Shown here piece by piece: positions 17,913 through 27,966 of a DNA stretch of 64,000 bases. Below the pieces are notes generated by a model. The model had not been told where the DNA came from and did no database searches. It saw nothing but the letters and a program-made list of their open reading frames with translations. A program made the translations under genes and the position numbers. This DNA comes from Kocuria sp. (GTDB lineage Bacteria > Actinomycetota > Actinomycetes > Actinomycetales > Micrococcaceae). Within the stretch, counting starts at the first letter, position 1. Every line of letters starts with the position of its first letter. Location: contig NZ_JAUNTS010000007.1 of NCBI RefSeq assembly GCF_030538595.1, positions 106,371 through 170,370 on the forward strand, written 5' to 3'.

Positions 17913-19658
17913 TTAGCCCTTGTGGCTCAGATCGACCTCGCGCCCCTGTAGGTCTTCCCGGACCAGTCGGCGCTGAATCTTGCCCAGCATGGTCCGCGGC
18001 AGGTCCTCCACCTCAATGATGCGGCGGGGCACTTTGTACCGGGTGACCTTTTGGTAGCAGTGCTCACGCAGCGCAGATTCATCAAACCCGTGACCCGCAG
18101 CGGGAATCACGGCAGCCACCACTATTTCCGTACCGTCCTGATTCTTCAACCCTACGACGGCGGCGTCCTCCACGGCGTCGTGCATCCGCAACGCGGTCTC
18201 CACCTCACTGGGCGCCACGTTGAAGCCACCCGTGATGATGATTTCTTTCAGGCGATCCACCACGGTGATGAAACCGTCGTCATCCACCGTGACAATGTCA
18301 CCGGTGCGCAACCACCCCTCATGGACGGACTCGGCCGTGGCCTCCGGACGCTTCCAATAGCCCTGGAACACCTGCGGTCCACGCACCCACAGTTCACCCT
18401 CCTGGCCTTTGTCCACGTCCACCAGGGTTTCCGGATCAACGGTGCGGATTTCCGTGGAGGGGAAGGGAATGCCGATGGACCCGGCTCGCCGACTGTCATT
18501 GAGCGGATTGCAGGAGACCAGGGGCGAACACTCCGTGAGGCCGTAGCCTTCGATCAACATGCCATGCGTGTGCTGCTCCCACTCGTCCACCAGGTGAACC
18601 GGAAGCGCCATGGCACCGGAGACGCCCACTGTGATGCCCTCCAGGGACACCCCTTTGGAGTCGGCTGCTTCCATGACTTTCTGGTACACGGGAGGCACCG
18701 CCGGCAGCACCGTGGCTCGGTGCTTTTTCATGGCGCCGATGATCAGATCCGGGCGCGGCGTGGGAAAGAGCACCAACGTGGCGCCCAAGGACATGGCAAA
18801 GGTCATGCCCAAGGTCAGCCCAAAGGCGTGGAACAGCGGCAGTGCGCCGTACACCACTTCCTTGGAGCCGGAATCCAACCACTCGCGCCCCATCACGGCG
18901 TTGGACTCCAGATTGCGGTGGGTCAACATGGCGCCCTTGGGCAGCCCGGTGGTTCCGGAGGTGTACTGCAGCACAGCCAGGTCATGGGCGGTGGGATAGG
19001 GGTGATCATGGGCCAGCGGCTCATGATCCAGGAGGTCTTTCCACGGTATGGTGCCCACCGCTGGGGCCGTGAGCCCTGCGCGCTGCTCTTTGAGCTTCTT
19101 GACGGGCAGCTTCAACGCCATCCTCATGAGCCGCGGCATGGCGGTGGTGATGTCCACGGAGACAATGTGCTCCAGCCCCAGGTCCTTGGGGAGGGACTGC
19201 ACCGCAGCGGCGGCCTTGTCCCACACAATGGCCACCTTGGCGCCGTGGTCCTCAAACTGATGCCGCAACTCCGGGGCCGTGTAGAGCGGGTTGTGCTCCA
19301 CCACCACGGCACCCAAACGCATGGCGGCGTAAAACGCCACAATGTGTTGTGGGCAGTTGGGCAGCACAATGGCCACACGATCCCCGGCCTCCACGCCCAG
19401 AGCACGCAGCCCTTCGGCCACCCGCTCCACATCGGCACCCAGGTGCTCATAGGTCACGTCAGCACCAAAAAAACTCACCGCAGCCTTGGCGCCGAACTGG
19501 GCCACCGACCGTTCAAACATGTGGCTGAGGGAAGTTTCCGGAAGGTCCAGATCACGGGCCACACCGGCGTCGTAACTGGCCTGCCAGGGCCTGCCTGCCA
19601 AAAAGTCCAGGGAGGTGCCGGGGGGCGCGTTGTGGGAGGCTGCATTGTGCTCAGACAT
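17913..19658 (-). CDS. fadD: Acyl-CoA ligase, long-chain fatty acid-type (FadD)
   Basis: AMP-forming acyl-CoA synthetase of 581 residues, activating a carboxylic acid with ATP and CoA. The adenylation core has YTSGTTGLPKGAML near 215, EGYGLTECSP near 375 and the hinge TGD then RLKEIIITGGFNVAPSEVE; the C-terminal Lys is in MLGKIQRR. It reads as a medium/long-chain FadD; an aromatic acid substrate cannot be excluded given the neighbours. ATG 19658 precedes SEHNAASHNAPPG. It is first in the fadD-lysR-catB run. Confidence 0.87.
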   Translation of the reverse strand: MSEHNAASHNAPPGTSLDFLAGRPWQASYDAGVARDLDLPETSLSHMFERSVAQFGAKAAVSFFGADVTYEHLGADVERVAEGLRALGVEAGDRVAIVLPNCPQHIVAFYAAMRLGAVVVEHNPLYTAPELRHQFEDHGAKVAIVWDKAAAAVQSLPKDLGLEHIVSVDITTAMPRLMRMALKLPVKKLKEQRAGLTAPAVGTIPWKDLLDHEPLAHDHPYPTAHDLAVLQYTSGTTGLPKGAMLTHRNLESNAVMGREWLDSGSKEVVYGALPLFHAFGLTLGMTFAMSLGATLVLFPTPRPDLIIGAMKKHRATVLPAVPPVYQKVMEAADSKGVSLEGITVGVSGAMALPVHLVDEWEQHTHGMLIEGYGLTECSPLVSCNPLNDSRRAGSIGIPFPSTEIRTVDPETLVDVDKGQEGELWVRGPQVFQGYWKRPEATAESVHEGWLRTGDIVTVDDDGFITVVDRLKEIIITGGFNVAPSEVETALRMHDAVEDAAVVGLKNQDGTEIVVAAVIPAAGHGFDESALREHCYQKVTRYKVPRRIIEVEDLPRTMLGKIQRRLVREDLQGREVDLSHKG

Positions 19659-19924
19659 GCCCCTGAGCCTACCTGCGGCCCACCATCACTGGTTGGGAGA
19701 TCACCGGGGCCACACCGGAGCAACTTTGAAGCAATTTCATCTAAGTTGGGGTCACAGCACGTCGTAGCACGTTCGGGCGTCGTATAGTGGGCACTATCCA
19801 CGAGATCGGATCCACCCGCTTGGGAGGCGGACGGAGCCGTGGGGGCTCGGTGGAGTCGAAGTCTTCGGCACCAGCGGGGCCTCACCACCCCGGCCGGCTC
19901 CCCCAATCGACCCGAGGTGTCTTC

Positions 19925-20641
19925 ATGCCGTCCACTCTTGTTGCCGTCGTCGATGATCACGAAGTCGTCCGCGAAGGCATCCGCCTGGTCTCCATGACCT
20001 CCCAGGCAGACGTCAAGCTGGTCGGGGCAGCTGCCACTGTGCCCGCACTGCTGGACCAGCTCGGTCGAGATCCGGAGAACGCCGCACTGACGGCTTACGG
20101 GGCCAAGCGCATTGAATGTGAGGTTGTTTTGCTGGACCTCTCCCTCACGGACCGCTCCCGCCCGTCCGAAAACGTGGAGAAGCTGCGGCAGGCAGGGATG
20201 AAAGTCCTGATCTTCTCCGTGGGTGAGAATGCGGCCCTGATCCGCGAGGCCCTGCGGGCCGGCGCACTGGGGCTGGTTCGCAAGTCAGAGCCCCTGGAAC
20301 ACGCCATTGAAGAGGCCCGCAACATTGCCGAGGGCAAGCCCGTGATCACCAAAGAGCTCGCGGCTGCCATTGACGGCGACGTCGAATTCGCCCGGGCCAA
20401 TCTTTCACCGCGCGAGCAGGAGACCCTGCGGCTCTACGCCTCCGGTTTTGCCCAGGTCCAGGTGGCCCGGCGCATGGGTATCAAGCAGTCCGCGGTCAAG
20501 ACCAACATTGACCGCATCCGGGAAAAGTACGCCCGCATTGGACGTCCCGCACCAACCAAGATCGACCTGCGCATCCGCGCGATTGAGGACGGTCTGGTGG
20601 AGCCGGAGGCTGATGTGAACACGGTAGAAGTTCGGCTTTGA
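19925..20641 (+). CDS. Response regulator, NarL/LuxR family
   Basis: A 238-residue two-component regulator. The receiver begins VAVVDDHEVVREGIRLV with the acidic pair near 11, has the phospho-acceptor Asp in LLDLSLTD near 67 after a longer than usual loop, and the conserved Lys in LVRKSEPLE. The LuxR helix-turn-helix is at about 162-215 (LSPREQETLRLYASGF starts it). The kinase gene follows 93 bp downstream. ATG 19925 is chosen because it sits right before the first receiver strand. Stimulus unknown. Confidence 0.87.
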   Translation: MPSTLVAVVDDHEVVREGIRLVSMTSQADVKLVGAAATVPALLDQLGRDPENAALTAYGAKRIECEVVLLDLSLTDRSRPSENVEKLRQAGMKVLIFSVGENAALIREALRAGALGLVRKSEPLEHAIEEARNIAEGKPVITKELAAAIDGDVEFARANLSPREQETLRLYASGFAQVQVARRMGIKQSAVKTNIDRIREKYARIGRPAPTKIDLRIRAIEDGLVEPEADVNTVEVRL

Positions 20642-20734
20642 TCCATCCACGCTGATCCGCAACACACCACGGTGCCGCCGACTTCCTCATCGCGGCACCT
20701 GGTCTGCCCCGCACGTTAGGGACTCCACACCCTC

Positions 20735-22036
20735 GTGAGTCACACCGCCATCAACCCCCAGCTCAACTACAAGCGCGTCCCCTCCAGGCTGCGCCGCACC
20801 GGGCTGCCCTCCATGACCTCCCCCACAGCGCTGGGGCCTTACGCCTACCGGTTGTTTTGGCTGTGTCAGATCTGCCTGGCGGTTTTTTCCTTCAGCTTGA
20901 TCATTGAGAGCTTGCCCCGCATGGACCAGCTCGGGGAGAGCTTCTACTCCTGGAGCTTTGGTTTCCTGCTGCTTCATCTGGTCAACACCGTGGTGATGCT
21001 CTTTGTGGGAGTCCAGCGCAAGGTGGTGGTATGGCCCCTGGTGGTGCTGGTGGTGTTGGGATTTGCCGCCGTGGTCTGCATGCCGCTGATGACACCGCAC
21101 AGTGTGGCCACACAGAACCCGTGGATTCCGTCCTTCTTCATGGTGGCTGCCCTGGCCGTGGTGTACGTGTGGGGCACCGCCAGCGCGCTGATCTATGCGG
21201 GGGTCTGCACGGCGCTCTACGGCACCTTTTTGGTCGTCTTGGAAAACGGCCTGCCGCAGGGGATGCCCTGGACCGCCACGGTCACGCGCCTGATGTTCAT
21301 GGTGGTGGCCATCTTGTTGATCGCCACCATTCGCAAGGTGGGTGACAACGCGGACGAGGCCTACAACGACGCCCTGGCCCAGGCCACCGCTTCCAAACGC
21401 TCCCACAGCCAGGCAGAGGATCAGGAGCGCCTGGACCGTCTGATCCACGACAACGTGATGGCAGCCCTGCTGGATGCCTCCAGAGCACCCGGTGTGGTGT
21501 CCAAGAGAACCAAGGAACTGGCCCAGCGCGCCCTGGGTGTCCTGGCTTTTGAGGAAAAGCGGGCATCCGGTACCGCCACCACTCTGGTCCATGTTTTGGA
21601 GGACGAACTCCTGGAAGCACTGACCCCGTGGCGTTCCAGAGTGCGTTTCACCTCCCTCACACCGAACATCCGCCCGGTGGGACAACCCCGAGCCTTTCTG
21701 TCCACGGAAATCGCCCAGGCATTGGTCCAAGCCGTCACGGAGGCCGTGGCCAACAGCGCCCGACATTCGGGTGCGGAGGTCACCTACGTGACGGTCAGTG
21801 GCGGCTCCTGCCCGCCCACCCCCATCAATCCACAAGGCTTCTACCTGGGTTTTGACATCCAGGATCACGGCCGTGGTTTCCAGATGCGCGGGATGGACGA
21901 ACGCAGGTTGGGTGTGCGGGTTTCCATTGTGGGCAATGTCCGCAACGTGGGCGGCGACGTCGAGATCAATTCCCCCCTTCACCGCGGCACGCACGTGATG
22001 ATCACCTGGCCGCGCGATGCAAAGTTGCCGCACTGA
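20735..22036 (+). CDS. Sensor histidine kinase, DesK/NarX type
   Basis: A 433-residue membrane kinase. Five or six hydrophobic helices fill about 30-195, with no large extracellular domain, so the signal is probably sensed in or near the membrane. The dimerisation helix carries the phosphorylation site in RLIHDN near 239. The ATPase domain has AVTEAVANSARHS near 330-340 and the G box DIQDHGRGF near 372. Partner of the response regulator just upstream. GTG 20735 is used; an ATG at 20813 just ahead of the first helix is a reasonable alternative because no strong ribosome site precedes the GTG. Confidence 0.85.
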   Translation: MSHTAINPQLNYKRVPSRLRRTGLPSMTSPTALGPYAYRLFWLCQICLAVFSFSLIIESLPRMDQLGESFYSWSFGFLLLHLVNTVVMLFVGVQRKVVVWPLVVLVVLGFAAVVCMPLMTPHSVATQNPWIPSFFMVAALAVVYVWGTASALIYAGVCTALYGTFLVVLENGLPQGMPWTATVTRLMFMVVAILLIATIRKVGDNADEAYNDALAQATASKRSHSQAEDQERLDRLIHDNVMAALLDASRAPGVVSKRTKELAQRALGVLAFEEKRASGTATTLVHVLEDELLEALTPWRSRVRFTSLTPNIRPVGQPRAFLSTEIAQALVQAVTEAVANSARHSGAEVTYVTVSGGSCPPTPINPQGFYLGFDIQDHGRGFQMRGMDERRLGVRVSIVGNVRNVGGDVEINSPLHRGTHVMITWPRDAKLPH

Positions 22037-23136
22037 TGCCGGGGTCGCACAGCAAGGGCTCCTTCAGCACCCGCCTTCGCAGGCGTCTGACGCGGGGGTG
22101 GCGCCACCGCCGAGAGGCCGGTGGGTTCGACGCCGCCTTTGAGCACCCGTGGATGTACGCCGCCGGAACCCTCATCTTTGTGCCTCCGGTGGGGGTGGGT
22201 CTGTCTCTGATCAATCAGGCGCAGAACTCCAGTGCTCAGATTGCGGCCGTGATCTTCTACTGCATCAGTGTGGTGGTGGCCGTCAAACCGCGCACCTCAC
22301 GGCACCTGGGGGACCTGTCCACGGTGGTCTCCGCCCTGTTCATGATTCTGTGCGTCAGCGTGTCCTTTGAAGCGCTCTCCCTCACCCGTGAAGCGTGGAG
22401 TGCCCCCTGGTATTCGCTGGGGATTCACGGTTATCTGGCCTGCCTGGTGGTGCGCAAGCGCCCCGGATGGGCCTGGGCCATCCTTGCCATCTCCATTGCT
22501 CTTGCCGTGACCTACGGTGCCCGCTCAGACGTGGGCCCGTTGTTCGGTGCCCTGATGTTGGCCTCGCTGGTTGGGCTGCTGGTTTCCGCGCAGGTTCTGG
22601 TGGCGGAGATGGAACGGTTGTTCACGCGGCGCCGTGAGGCCTGGTCTTTGGGGGTTTCGGCCCGGACCACGGATGAGGAAAATCAGGATGCCGTCAACGC
22701 ATCCATCCGCCGGGTCCAGGAGGTTCGCCGCATGGCCGGAGGTTTGCTGGAACGGATAGCCCAGGACAATTCACCGGTGACTGAGTACGACATCGTCCAG
22801 TTCCGGCTCACGGAAGCTCAACTGCGGGATTCCATTCGTGGGCGTTCCATTGCCAATCCACGTCTGCTGGAGGTCACCCGCAACGCACGGGAGCGGGGGG
22901 TCAAGGTGGACATTCTGGATGAACGTGGTGCTGTATTGCCCCCCGCTATCATGGATGTGGTCACGGATCAGGCCATCGAGGTACTGGATGCTGCCACTGC
23001 GGGAGCCGTCACCATTCGTGCGTTCCCCCAGGACGACCCCACAGCCGTGTTCATCGTGCATGACCCCGGTGATGACGATTCGGATGCCGTGGCCATTGAG
23101 ATCGCCCAGCACTCGGGAGAGATTTCGGTCTTCTGA
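22036..23136 (+). CDS. Kinase-associated membrane protein of unknown function
   Basis: A 366-residue protein whose start overlaps the kinase stop (TGATG), so it is translationally coupled to it. Six or so hydrophobic helices occupy about 35-200, like the sensor half of the kinase. The cytosolic part has a helix (about 215-270) where a dimerisation helix would be, but no phosphorylatable His in the right context, and the region after it lacks the N and G boxes of an ATPase domain. It could be a degenerate kinase or accessory sensor. I do not recognise a named family. Confidence 0.7.
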   Translation: MPGSHSKGSFSTRLRRRLTRGWRHRREAGGFDAAFEHPWMYAAGTLIFVPPVGVGLSLINQAQNSSAQIAAVIFYCISVVVAVKPRTSRHLGDLSTVVSALFMILCVSVSFEALSLTREAWSAPWYSLGIHGYLACLVVRKRPGWAWAILAISIALAVTYGARSDVGPLFGALMLASLVGLLVSAQVLVAEMERLFTRRREAWSLGVSARTTDEENQDAVNASIRRVQEVRRMAGGLLERIAQDNSPVTEYDIVQFRLTEAQLRDSIRGRSIANPRLLEVTRNARERGVKVDILDERGAVLPPAIMDVVTDQAIEVLDAATAGAVTIRAFPQDDPTAVFIVHDPGDDDSDAVAIEIAQHSGEISVF

Positions 23137-23300
23137 GCAGCCGCTCCGTTTCACCCTTCCACCCCGGACAACGACGACGGCCCGCGCCCGCTCCTCCACA
23201 GCCGCACCTCAGCGGGCCCCGGCAAGTGGTTTTCCCCTCAACGGCGCTTTCCTGCGCACTGCGTGCAGACCGATCGCGCGGGTGACCGTAAGGTCCAGCC

Positions 23301-23906
23301 ATGGACACGCAATTTCACCCCGCAGCACCCAGCGAAGCCATGACGACCGCTGGCACCGTCACCCCCATTTTGGACCGCTCCGTGCTGTGCGCGGACGGAT
23401 TGCCGCGCTGCCCGTGGGCACTGGGCAACTCCGTGATTCTGGCGGATCACGACTCTCGCTGGGGGCAACGTCCCGTTCAGTCAGACCGCTGGTTTGAAGC
23501 CCTGGTCCTGGAAATCTTCCAAGCCGGGCTGGCACCCGGCACCGCGCTGGGCCGCCACGGTGCGCTGCAGGAGGCCCTGTACGACTTCCACCCACAACGC
23601 TGCGCCACCTTGGACGATGATGACGTGGATGACCTGCTGCTGGATCGGCGTCTGATCCGCAACCGCGCAAAGCTCGTGGCTGTGGTCACGGCAGCGCGGG
23701 TCACGCAGGCTTGGGACACGGAGGACTGGCAGGACATCACGGACAGCGCCACGGCGGGAGCTCACTCAGACCTGGAAGCCGCCCGGAACCTTGCCGGACG
23801 TTTGCGCGAACTCCACGTTGTCCACGTGGGAGAGGGGATCGCTCGCCATTTCCTGGCCAGAACAGGCTGTATCACGGCCCATGTTCCCGGGTGTCATCGG
23901 GGATGA
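23301..23906 (+). CDS. tag: DNA-3-methyladenine glycosylase I
   Basis: Base-excision repair glycosylase removing 3-methyladenine, 201 residues. Tag landmarks are RCPWALG near 34 (zinc Cys), DHDSRWGQRPVQSDRWFEALVLE (zinc His region and catalytic Glu), FQAGL, and LIRNRAKL; the C-terminal zinc pair is in CITAHVPGC. The usual AGLSW reads AGLAP, so a conserved aromatic residue of the base pocket is replaced. A shorter in-frame start is possible, as the first ~28 residues are not conserved. It converges on the E2 gene. Confidence 0.82.
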   Translation: MDTQFHPAAPSEAMTTAGTVTPILDRSVLCADGLPRCPWALGNSVILADHDSRWGQRPVQSDRWFEALVLEIFQAGLAPGTALGRHGALQEALYDFHPQRCATLDDDDVDDLLLDRRLIRNRAKLVAVVTAARVTQAWDTEDWQDITDSATAGAHSDLEAARNLAGRLRELHVVHVGEGIARHFLARTGCITAHVPGCHRG

Positions 23907-23920
23907 ACTCCCGGGAACAT
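23881..23920. terminator. Hairpin between tag and the E2 gene
   Basis: ATGTTCCCGGG and CCCGGGAACAT pair perfectly over 11 bp around an 18-nt loop; the left arm overlaps the last codons of tag. It is followed by three short GGTCA-type direct repeats. Confidence 0.6.
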
Positions 23921-23960
23921 GGAGGTGTCAGGTCAAGTCAGGTCAGGTCAGCGCAGTCGG

Positions 23961-25538
23961 TTAGTCCAGGAGCAGCGCTGGTTCCTCCAGGATTTTTGCC
24001 ACATCTGCCATGAAGCGCGCGGAGAGGTCCCCATCCACCACTCGATGGTCAAAGGAGCCGCCCAACGTGGTGATCCACCGGGGAATGATCTCCCCTTCCA
24101 CCACCCATGGCTTTTGCTTGATGGTGCCAAAGGCCACGATGGCGACTTCACCGGGATTGATGATGGGCGTGCCGATGTCGATACCCAAGGAACCGATGTT
24201 GGTGATGGAGATGGTGCCGTTTTGCATGTCACCCGGTTGGGTTTTGCCGGCCCGGGCGGTTTTGGTCAGGTCGTCCAGGGCCACGGCCAGTTCACGCAGG
24301 GACATCTCCTGGGCGTCCTTGATGTTGGGGACCATCAGTCCACGCGGAGTGGCCGCAGCAATCCCCAGGTTCATGTAGCGCTTGATGATGATTTCGCTGT
24401 CCGTCCAGGTGGCATTGACCTGGGGGTTGCGTGCGGTGGCCCAAATGATCGCTTTGGCCAGGATCAGCAAGGGGGTGACTTTCACGCCGTCAAAGTAATC
24501 GGCCTCTTTGAGACGTTTGACAAACTCCATGGTCCGGGAGGCATCCACGTCCACAAAGATGGATACGTGCGGTGCGGAGAACGCGCTCTTGACCATGTTC
24601 TGAGCCGTGAGCTTACGGACGCCCTTCACGGGAATCCGCTGAGTGCGGTCTCCGGCGCCGGGTGAGTTGCCGGAGACCCAGAAGGATTCGGGGCCATCCG
24701 GGATCTCCCGCAGATGGGCGGCGTAAGCCAGAAGATCCCGCTTGGTCACCTGCCCGGAGTCCCCGGTGCCGGTCACATCCGCAAGGTCGATCCCCATTTC
24801 CTTGGCCACTTTGCGCACGGGAGGCTTGGCCAGGGCTGGACGCCGGGGTACCTCCGCACCAGCTGCGCCGGCACTGGACACACCAGTCCCAGCGGCTGAC
24901 TTGCCGGCTTCAGCTGATCCTTCCTGACGTTTGCCACCCAGCCATGCCGGACGGTCCGCCCCGGGCTGGCCCAGTCGCGTGCGGGAGAGCAGGTCCGCAA
25001 TACCTTCGCCAAAGCTTGGGCGCCCACCGGCGGGGGTGGCTGCGGGCGCGGCAGTCGCCGGTGTGACGGGAGGCTGGGGCTCGGCTTGGGGACGCGGTTT
25101 ACGACGCCGCCGCAGCACCGGATCCGCTTTGGGCCCCGAACCGACAAGTGCCTGTGCCGCAGCACTGTCCGTGCCCTCCACCGCCTGAGCGTGTGACCCG
25201 GCCTTGCCGTCCTGATTGTCACCGGCTCGGGCTGAGGCCCGCGAGGCTTGATCGGCTCCGCCTGTGTAGCCGGGGTCCGGAACGTTACCGGGAGCCTCAG
25301 CACTGTCACCGATCACGATGAGCGGGGTACCCACCTCCACGGTGCGGCCTTCATCCACCAAGAGATCCAGGACCGTGCCTTCCCACGGGGATGGCAGTTC
25401 CACCAGGGATTTGGCGGTTTCAATTTCCACCAGCACCTGGTCCACCACCACATCTTGACCGGCGGTGACCTTCCAGCTGACGATCTCCGCCTCCGTCAGT
25501 CCCTCACCGACGTCGGGGAGGGCAAAAACCTCAGACAT
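23961..25538 (-). CDS. bkdC: Dihydrolipoamide acyltransferase (E2) of a branched-chain 2-oxoacid dehydrogenase
   Basis: Core of a 2-oxoacid dehydrogenase complex, moving the acyl group from E1 to CoA. It has 525 residues: one lipoyl domain (1-76) with the lipoyl Lys 43 in IETAKS; a Pro/Ala-rich linker of ~145 residues; a peripheral-subunit-binding domain (about 255-292) with [18 protein letters not shown]; and the catalytic domain (about 305-525) with the active-site FDHRVVDGD near 495. ATG 25538 follows GGGAGCC. It is last of E1 alpha, E1 beta, E2. No E3 is encoded here, so lipoamide dehydrogenase comes from elsewhere. Branched-chain rather than pyruvate specificity is inferred from the separate E1 subunits. 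Confidence 0.9.
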   Translation of the reverse strand: MSEVFALPDVGEGLTEAEIVSWKVTAGQDVVVDQVLVEIETAKSLVELPSPWEGTVLDLLVDEGRTVEVGTPLIVIGDSAEAPGNVPDPGYTGGADQASRASARAGDNQDGKAGSHAQAVEGTDSAAAQALVGSGPKADPVLRRRRKPRPQAEPQPPVTPATAAPAATPAGGRPSFGEGIADLLSRTRLGQPGADRPAWLGGKRQEGSAEAGKSAAGTGVSSAGAAGAEVPRRPALAKPPVRKVAKEMGIDLADVTGTGDSGQVTKRDLLAYAAHLREIPDGPESFWVSGNSPGAGDRTQRIPVKGVRKLTAQNMVKSAFSAPHVSIFVDVDASRTMEFVKRLKEADYFDGVKVTPLLILAKAIIWATARNPQVNATWTDSEIIIKRYMNLGIAAATPRGLMVPNIKDAQEMSLRELAVALDDLTKTARAGKTQPGDMQNGTISITNIGSLGIDIGTPIINPGEVAIVAFGTIKQKPWVVEGEIIPRWITTLGGSFDHRVVDGDLSARFMADVAKILEEPALLLD

Positions 25539-25609
25539 TCTTAGGCTCCCTTCGGCTCCATGCCTGCATCCCATGGCGGGGGCAGGCCCATGCGGGCCAC
25601 TTGCACAGA

Positions 25610-26608
25610 TCAGTACCCAAAAGCTCGCTCCACCGCATCCAGAATCCGGTCCAGGTCCGGGACATAGTGCTCTTCCATCCCGGCGGGTGGATAGGGCAGG
25701 TGGTAGCCGCCCACACGCTGCACGGGTGCTTCCAGGCTGTAGAAACAGCGGTCCGTGATCCGAGCCGCGATCTCCGCGCCCAGGCCACCGAACACGGGGG
25801 CTTCGTGGGCGATCACCATGCGGCCTGTCCGGTTCACGGAGGCCTCCAGGGTGTCAAAGTCAATGGGGGACAGCGAACGCAGGTCCACCACTTCCACTGA
25901 GCGCCCGTCCTGCGCTGCGGCCTCCGCCACGGCCATGGCCACCGGGACCAAGGGGCCCCAGGCCACAAGGGTGAGTCCTTCCCCTTCCCGGACCACTTGC
26001 GCGGTGAAGGGGTCCTCCGTGGTGGGGTGGATCAGATCCACCTCTCCCTTGAGCCAGTAGCGGCGCTTAGGCTCCAGGAAGATCACGGGGTCCGGGCTGG
26101 CAATGGATTGCTGGATCATCCAGTAGGCGTCCTGCGGTGTGGACGGGGTGACAATACGCAAGCCCGCGGTGTGGGCGAACAGCGCTTCCGGGGATTCGGA
26201 GTGATGCTCCACGGAGCCGATCACCCCGCCGTTGGGAATGCGGATGGTGACTGGTACGGGAACATCACCGTCCGAGCGGGCGTGCATCTTGGCCAGCTGG
26301 GTGGTGATCTGATTGAAGGCGGGAAAGGTGAAACCGTCGAACTGGATTTCACACACGGGCCGGTAACCACGCATGGCCATGCCAATGGCGGTACCGATGA
26401 TGCCGGCCTCACCCAGCGGTGTGTCCCGCACACGGTGAGCCCCAAAGTCTCCTTTGAGCCCTTCCGTGATGCGGTACACCCCGCCCAAGGAGCCAATGTC
26501 CTCCCCCATCAACAGAACCTTGGGGTCATCTGCAAGGGCGCGGCGCATCCCCAGGTTCAGGGCCTTGGCCATGGTGGTGCGCAGTGTGGATTCGGTGTTC
26601 TGACTCAT
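25610..26608 (-). CDS. bkdB: 2-oxoacid dehydrogenase E1 component, beta subunit
   Basis: Beta half of the thiamine-diphosphate-dependent E1 heterotetramer, which decarboxylates branched-chain 2-oxoacids. At 332 residues it has family length. The pyrimidine-binding domain carries [19 protein letters not shown] and [16 protein letters not shown], whose GED Glu activates the cofactor; [18 protein letters not shown] is typical, and the transketolase C-terminal domain follows from ~200. It starts 9 bp after the E1 alpha stop and ends 71 bp before E2. Confidence 0.92.
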   Translation of the reverse strand: MSQNTESTLRTTMAKALNLGMRRALADDPKVLLMGEDIGSLGGVYRITEGLKGDFGAHRVRDTPLGEAGIIGTAIGMAMRGYRPVCEIQFDGFTFPAFNQITTQLAKMHARSDGDVPVPVTIRIPNGGVIGSVEHHSESPEALFAHTAGLRIVTPSTPQDAYWMIQQSIASPDPVIFLEPKRRYWLKGEVDLIHPTTEDPFTAQVVREGEGLTLVAWGPLVPVAMAVAEAAAQDGRSVEVVDLRSLSPIDFDTLEASVNRTGRMVIAHEAPVFGGLGAEIAARITDRCFYSLEAPVQRVGGYHLPYPPAGMEEHYVPDLDRILDAVERAFGY

Positions 26609-26617
26609 GCTCGCCCC

Positions 26618-27862
26618 TCAGCCTGCCTGCGCGCCCGACGTGGTGGGGGCGTCGTCGTCCTCGGCCAGGAAGGAATCCTGGTATTCGCGGTACCACCGTC
26701 GTTCTTCCTCAACCAGCGGATGCCCGGCTGCGTAAACAACGTCGAATCGCTGGTCCAGGTCCTCCGGCCCGCCGGAGAGGATGGCCGCACGTGTGGTTGT
26801 GATCCACTGCGCAGTTTCCTCTTCCAGGTCCGTGAAGAACTGGGCGTCCACGCCGTATTCATTCTCCAGAAGCGCTTTGGTCCGCAGCAGGGGATCCAAT
26901 TGGGCCCACCGCTCTTCCTCCTCGGTACGCCGATACTTGGTGGGGTCATCCGCCGTGGTGTGGGCGCCCAGCCGGAAGGTTTCGGCCTCGATCATGACCG
27001 GCCCGCGGCCTGCCCGGGCCTCTGCCATGGCCCAGCGCGTCACGGCCAGCACCGCCAGGGGATCGTTGCCGTCCACGCGCACCCCTTCAAAGCCGTACCC
27101 CGCGGCGCGCGTGGCCAGGGGAACACGGGACTGGGTGGAGAACGGTACGGAGATGGCCCACTGGTTGTTCTGGACAAAAAACACCACGGGGGCATCGTAA
27201 GAGGCGGCAAACACCATGGATTCGTGGACTTCACCCTCCGTGGAGGCACCGTCTCCGTAGTACACCAGAACAGCAGCTTCCGGCGGGGCCGGGGTTCCGG
27301 CGTCGTGCGCCAGACGTTGATCCTGGGTGATGCCCATGGCGTAGCCCACCGCGTGCGGGACCTGGGCACCCAGCACCAGGGAGTAGATGTGCGTTTTGGT
27401 TTCTGATGGTTTCCAGCTGGAGGCCGCGTGACCGCGGAACTGGGTCATCATCTCCCCCGCTGGAATCCCGCGTTCCAGGATCACGGCGTGTTCGCGGTAG
27501 GAGGGGAAGACGTAATCTTCCTCCCCCACAGCCCGGGCTGAGCACACCTGCGCCGCCTCTTGGCCGCGCAACGGCGGCCACAGCACCATTTGCCCCTGCC
27601 GCTGGAGGGAAGTTGCCATCTCATCCAGCCGGCGGGCCCGGAACATGGAGCGGTACAGACTGCGCACCGTCTGGCCGTCAACATCCTCGACCCACGGGTC
27701 AAAACGCGAGTTGGCCCGGCGCTCTCCGGACCGATCCACCAGCTGAACAACGTCCAGCCTCGACTCCACGGTGGCCGGGTGCGCACCGGTGCCGGCGGTG
27801 GCGCGGGCATCATGAGGATCCAGCGGCTCCGGCTCCGGGGAGGTGTGTGGCGTTGGTGTCAT
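26618..27862 (-). CDS. bkdA: 2-oxoacid dehydrogenase E1 component, alpha subunit
   Basis: Alpha half of E1, 414 residues. The diphosphate-binding motif runs from GDGASTEGEVHESM to VQNNQW (about 205-240), and RLGAHTTADDPTKYR is the phosphorylation-loop region conserved in branched-chain and pyruvate E1 alpha. The first ~50 residues are disordered. ATG 27862 follows AGGGGGC; an in-frame upstream start would add 23 residues. It lies 104 bp after hisC on the same strand, so hisC and the complex may share a transcript. Confidence 0.9.
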   Translation of the reverse strand: MTPTPHTSPEPEPLDPHDARATAGTGAHPATVESRLDVVQLVDRSGERRANSRFDPWVEDVDGQTVRSLYRSMFRARRLDEMATSLQRQGQMVLWPPLRGQEAAQVCSARAVGEEDYVFPSYREHAVILERGIPAGEMMTQFRGHAASSWKPSETKTHIYSLVLGAQVPHAVGYAMGITQDQRLAHDAGTPAPPEAAVLVYYGDGASTEGEVHESMVFAASYDAPVVFFVQNNQWAISVPFSTQSRVPLATRAAGYGFEGVRVDGNDPLAVLAVTRWAMAEARAGRGPVMIEAETFRLGAHTTADDPTKYRRTEEEERWAQLDPLLRTKALLENEYGVDAQFFTDLEEETAQWITTTRAAILSGGPEDLDQRFDVVYAAGHPLVEEERRWYREYQDSFLAEDDDAPTTSGAQAG

Positions 27863-27966
27863 GTGGACGCCCCCTGAGGTGACAGTGGTCTGACGGTGGC
27901 TGCGTACCCAGTTCCGGTTCGCGGAAACCACGGCGCGCAGGTGGCACAGAGTTTGTGCTCAGGAGC

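Noticed and set aside
20687..22033. 448-codon minus-strand frame opposite the histidine kinase
   Set aside because: Composition is His/Gln/Gly-rich with no motif; it is the reverse shadow of the kinase gene.
25997..27406. 469-codon plus-strand frame opposite the E1 genes
   Set aside because: Antisense to two clearly conserved E1 subunits; no domain.
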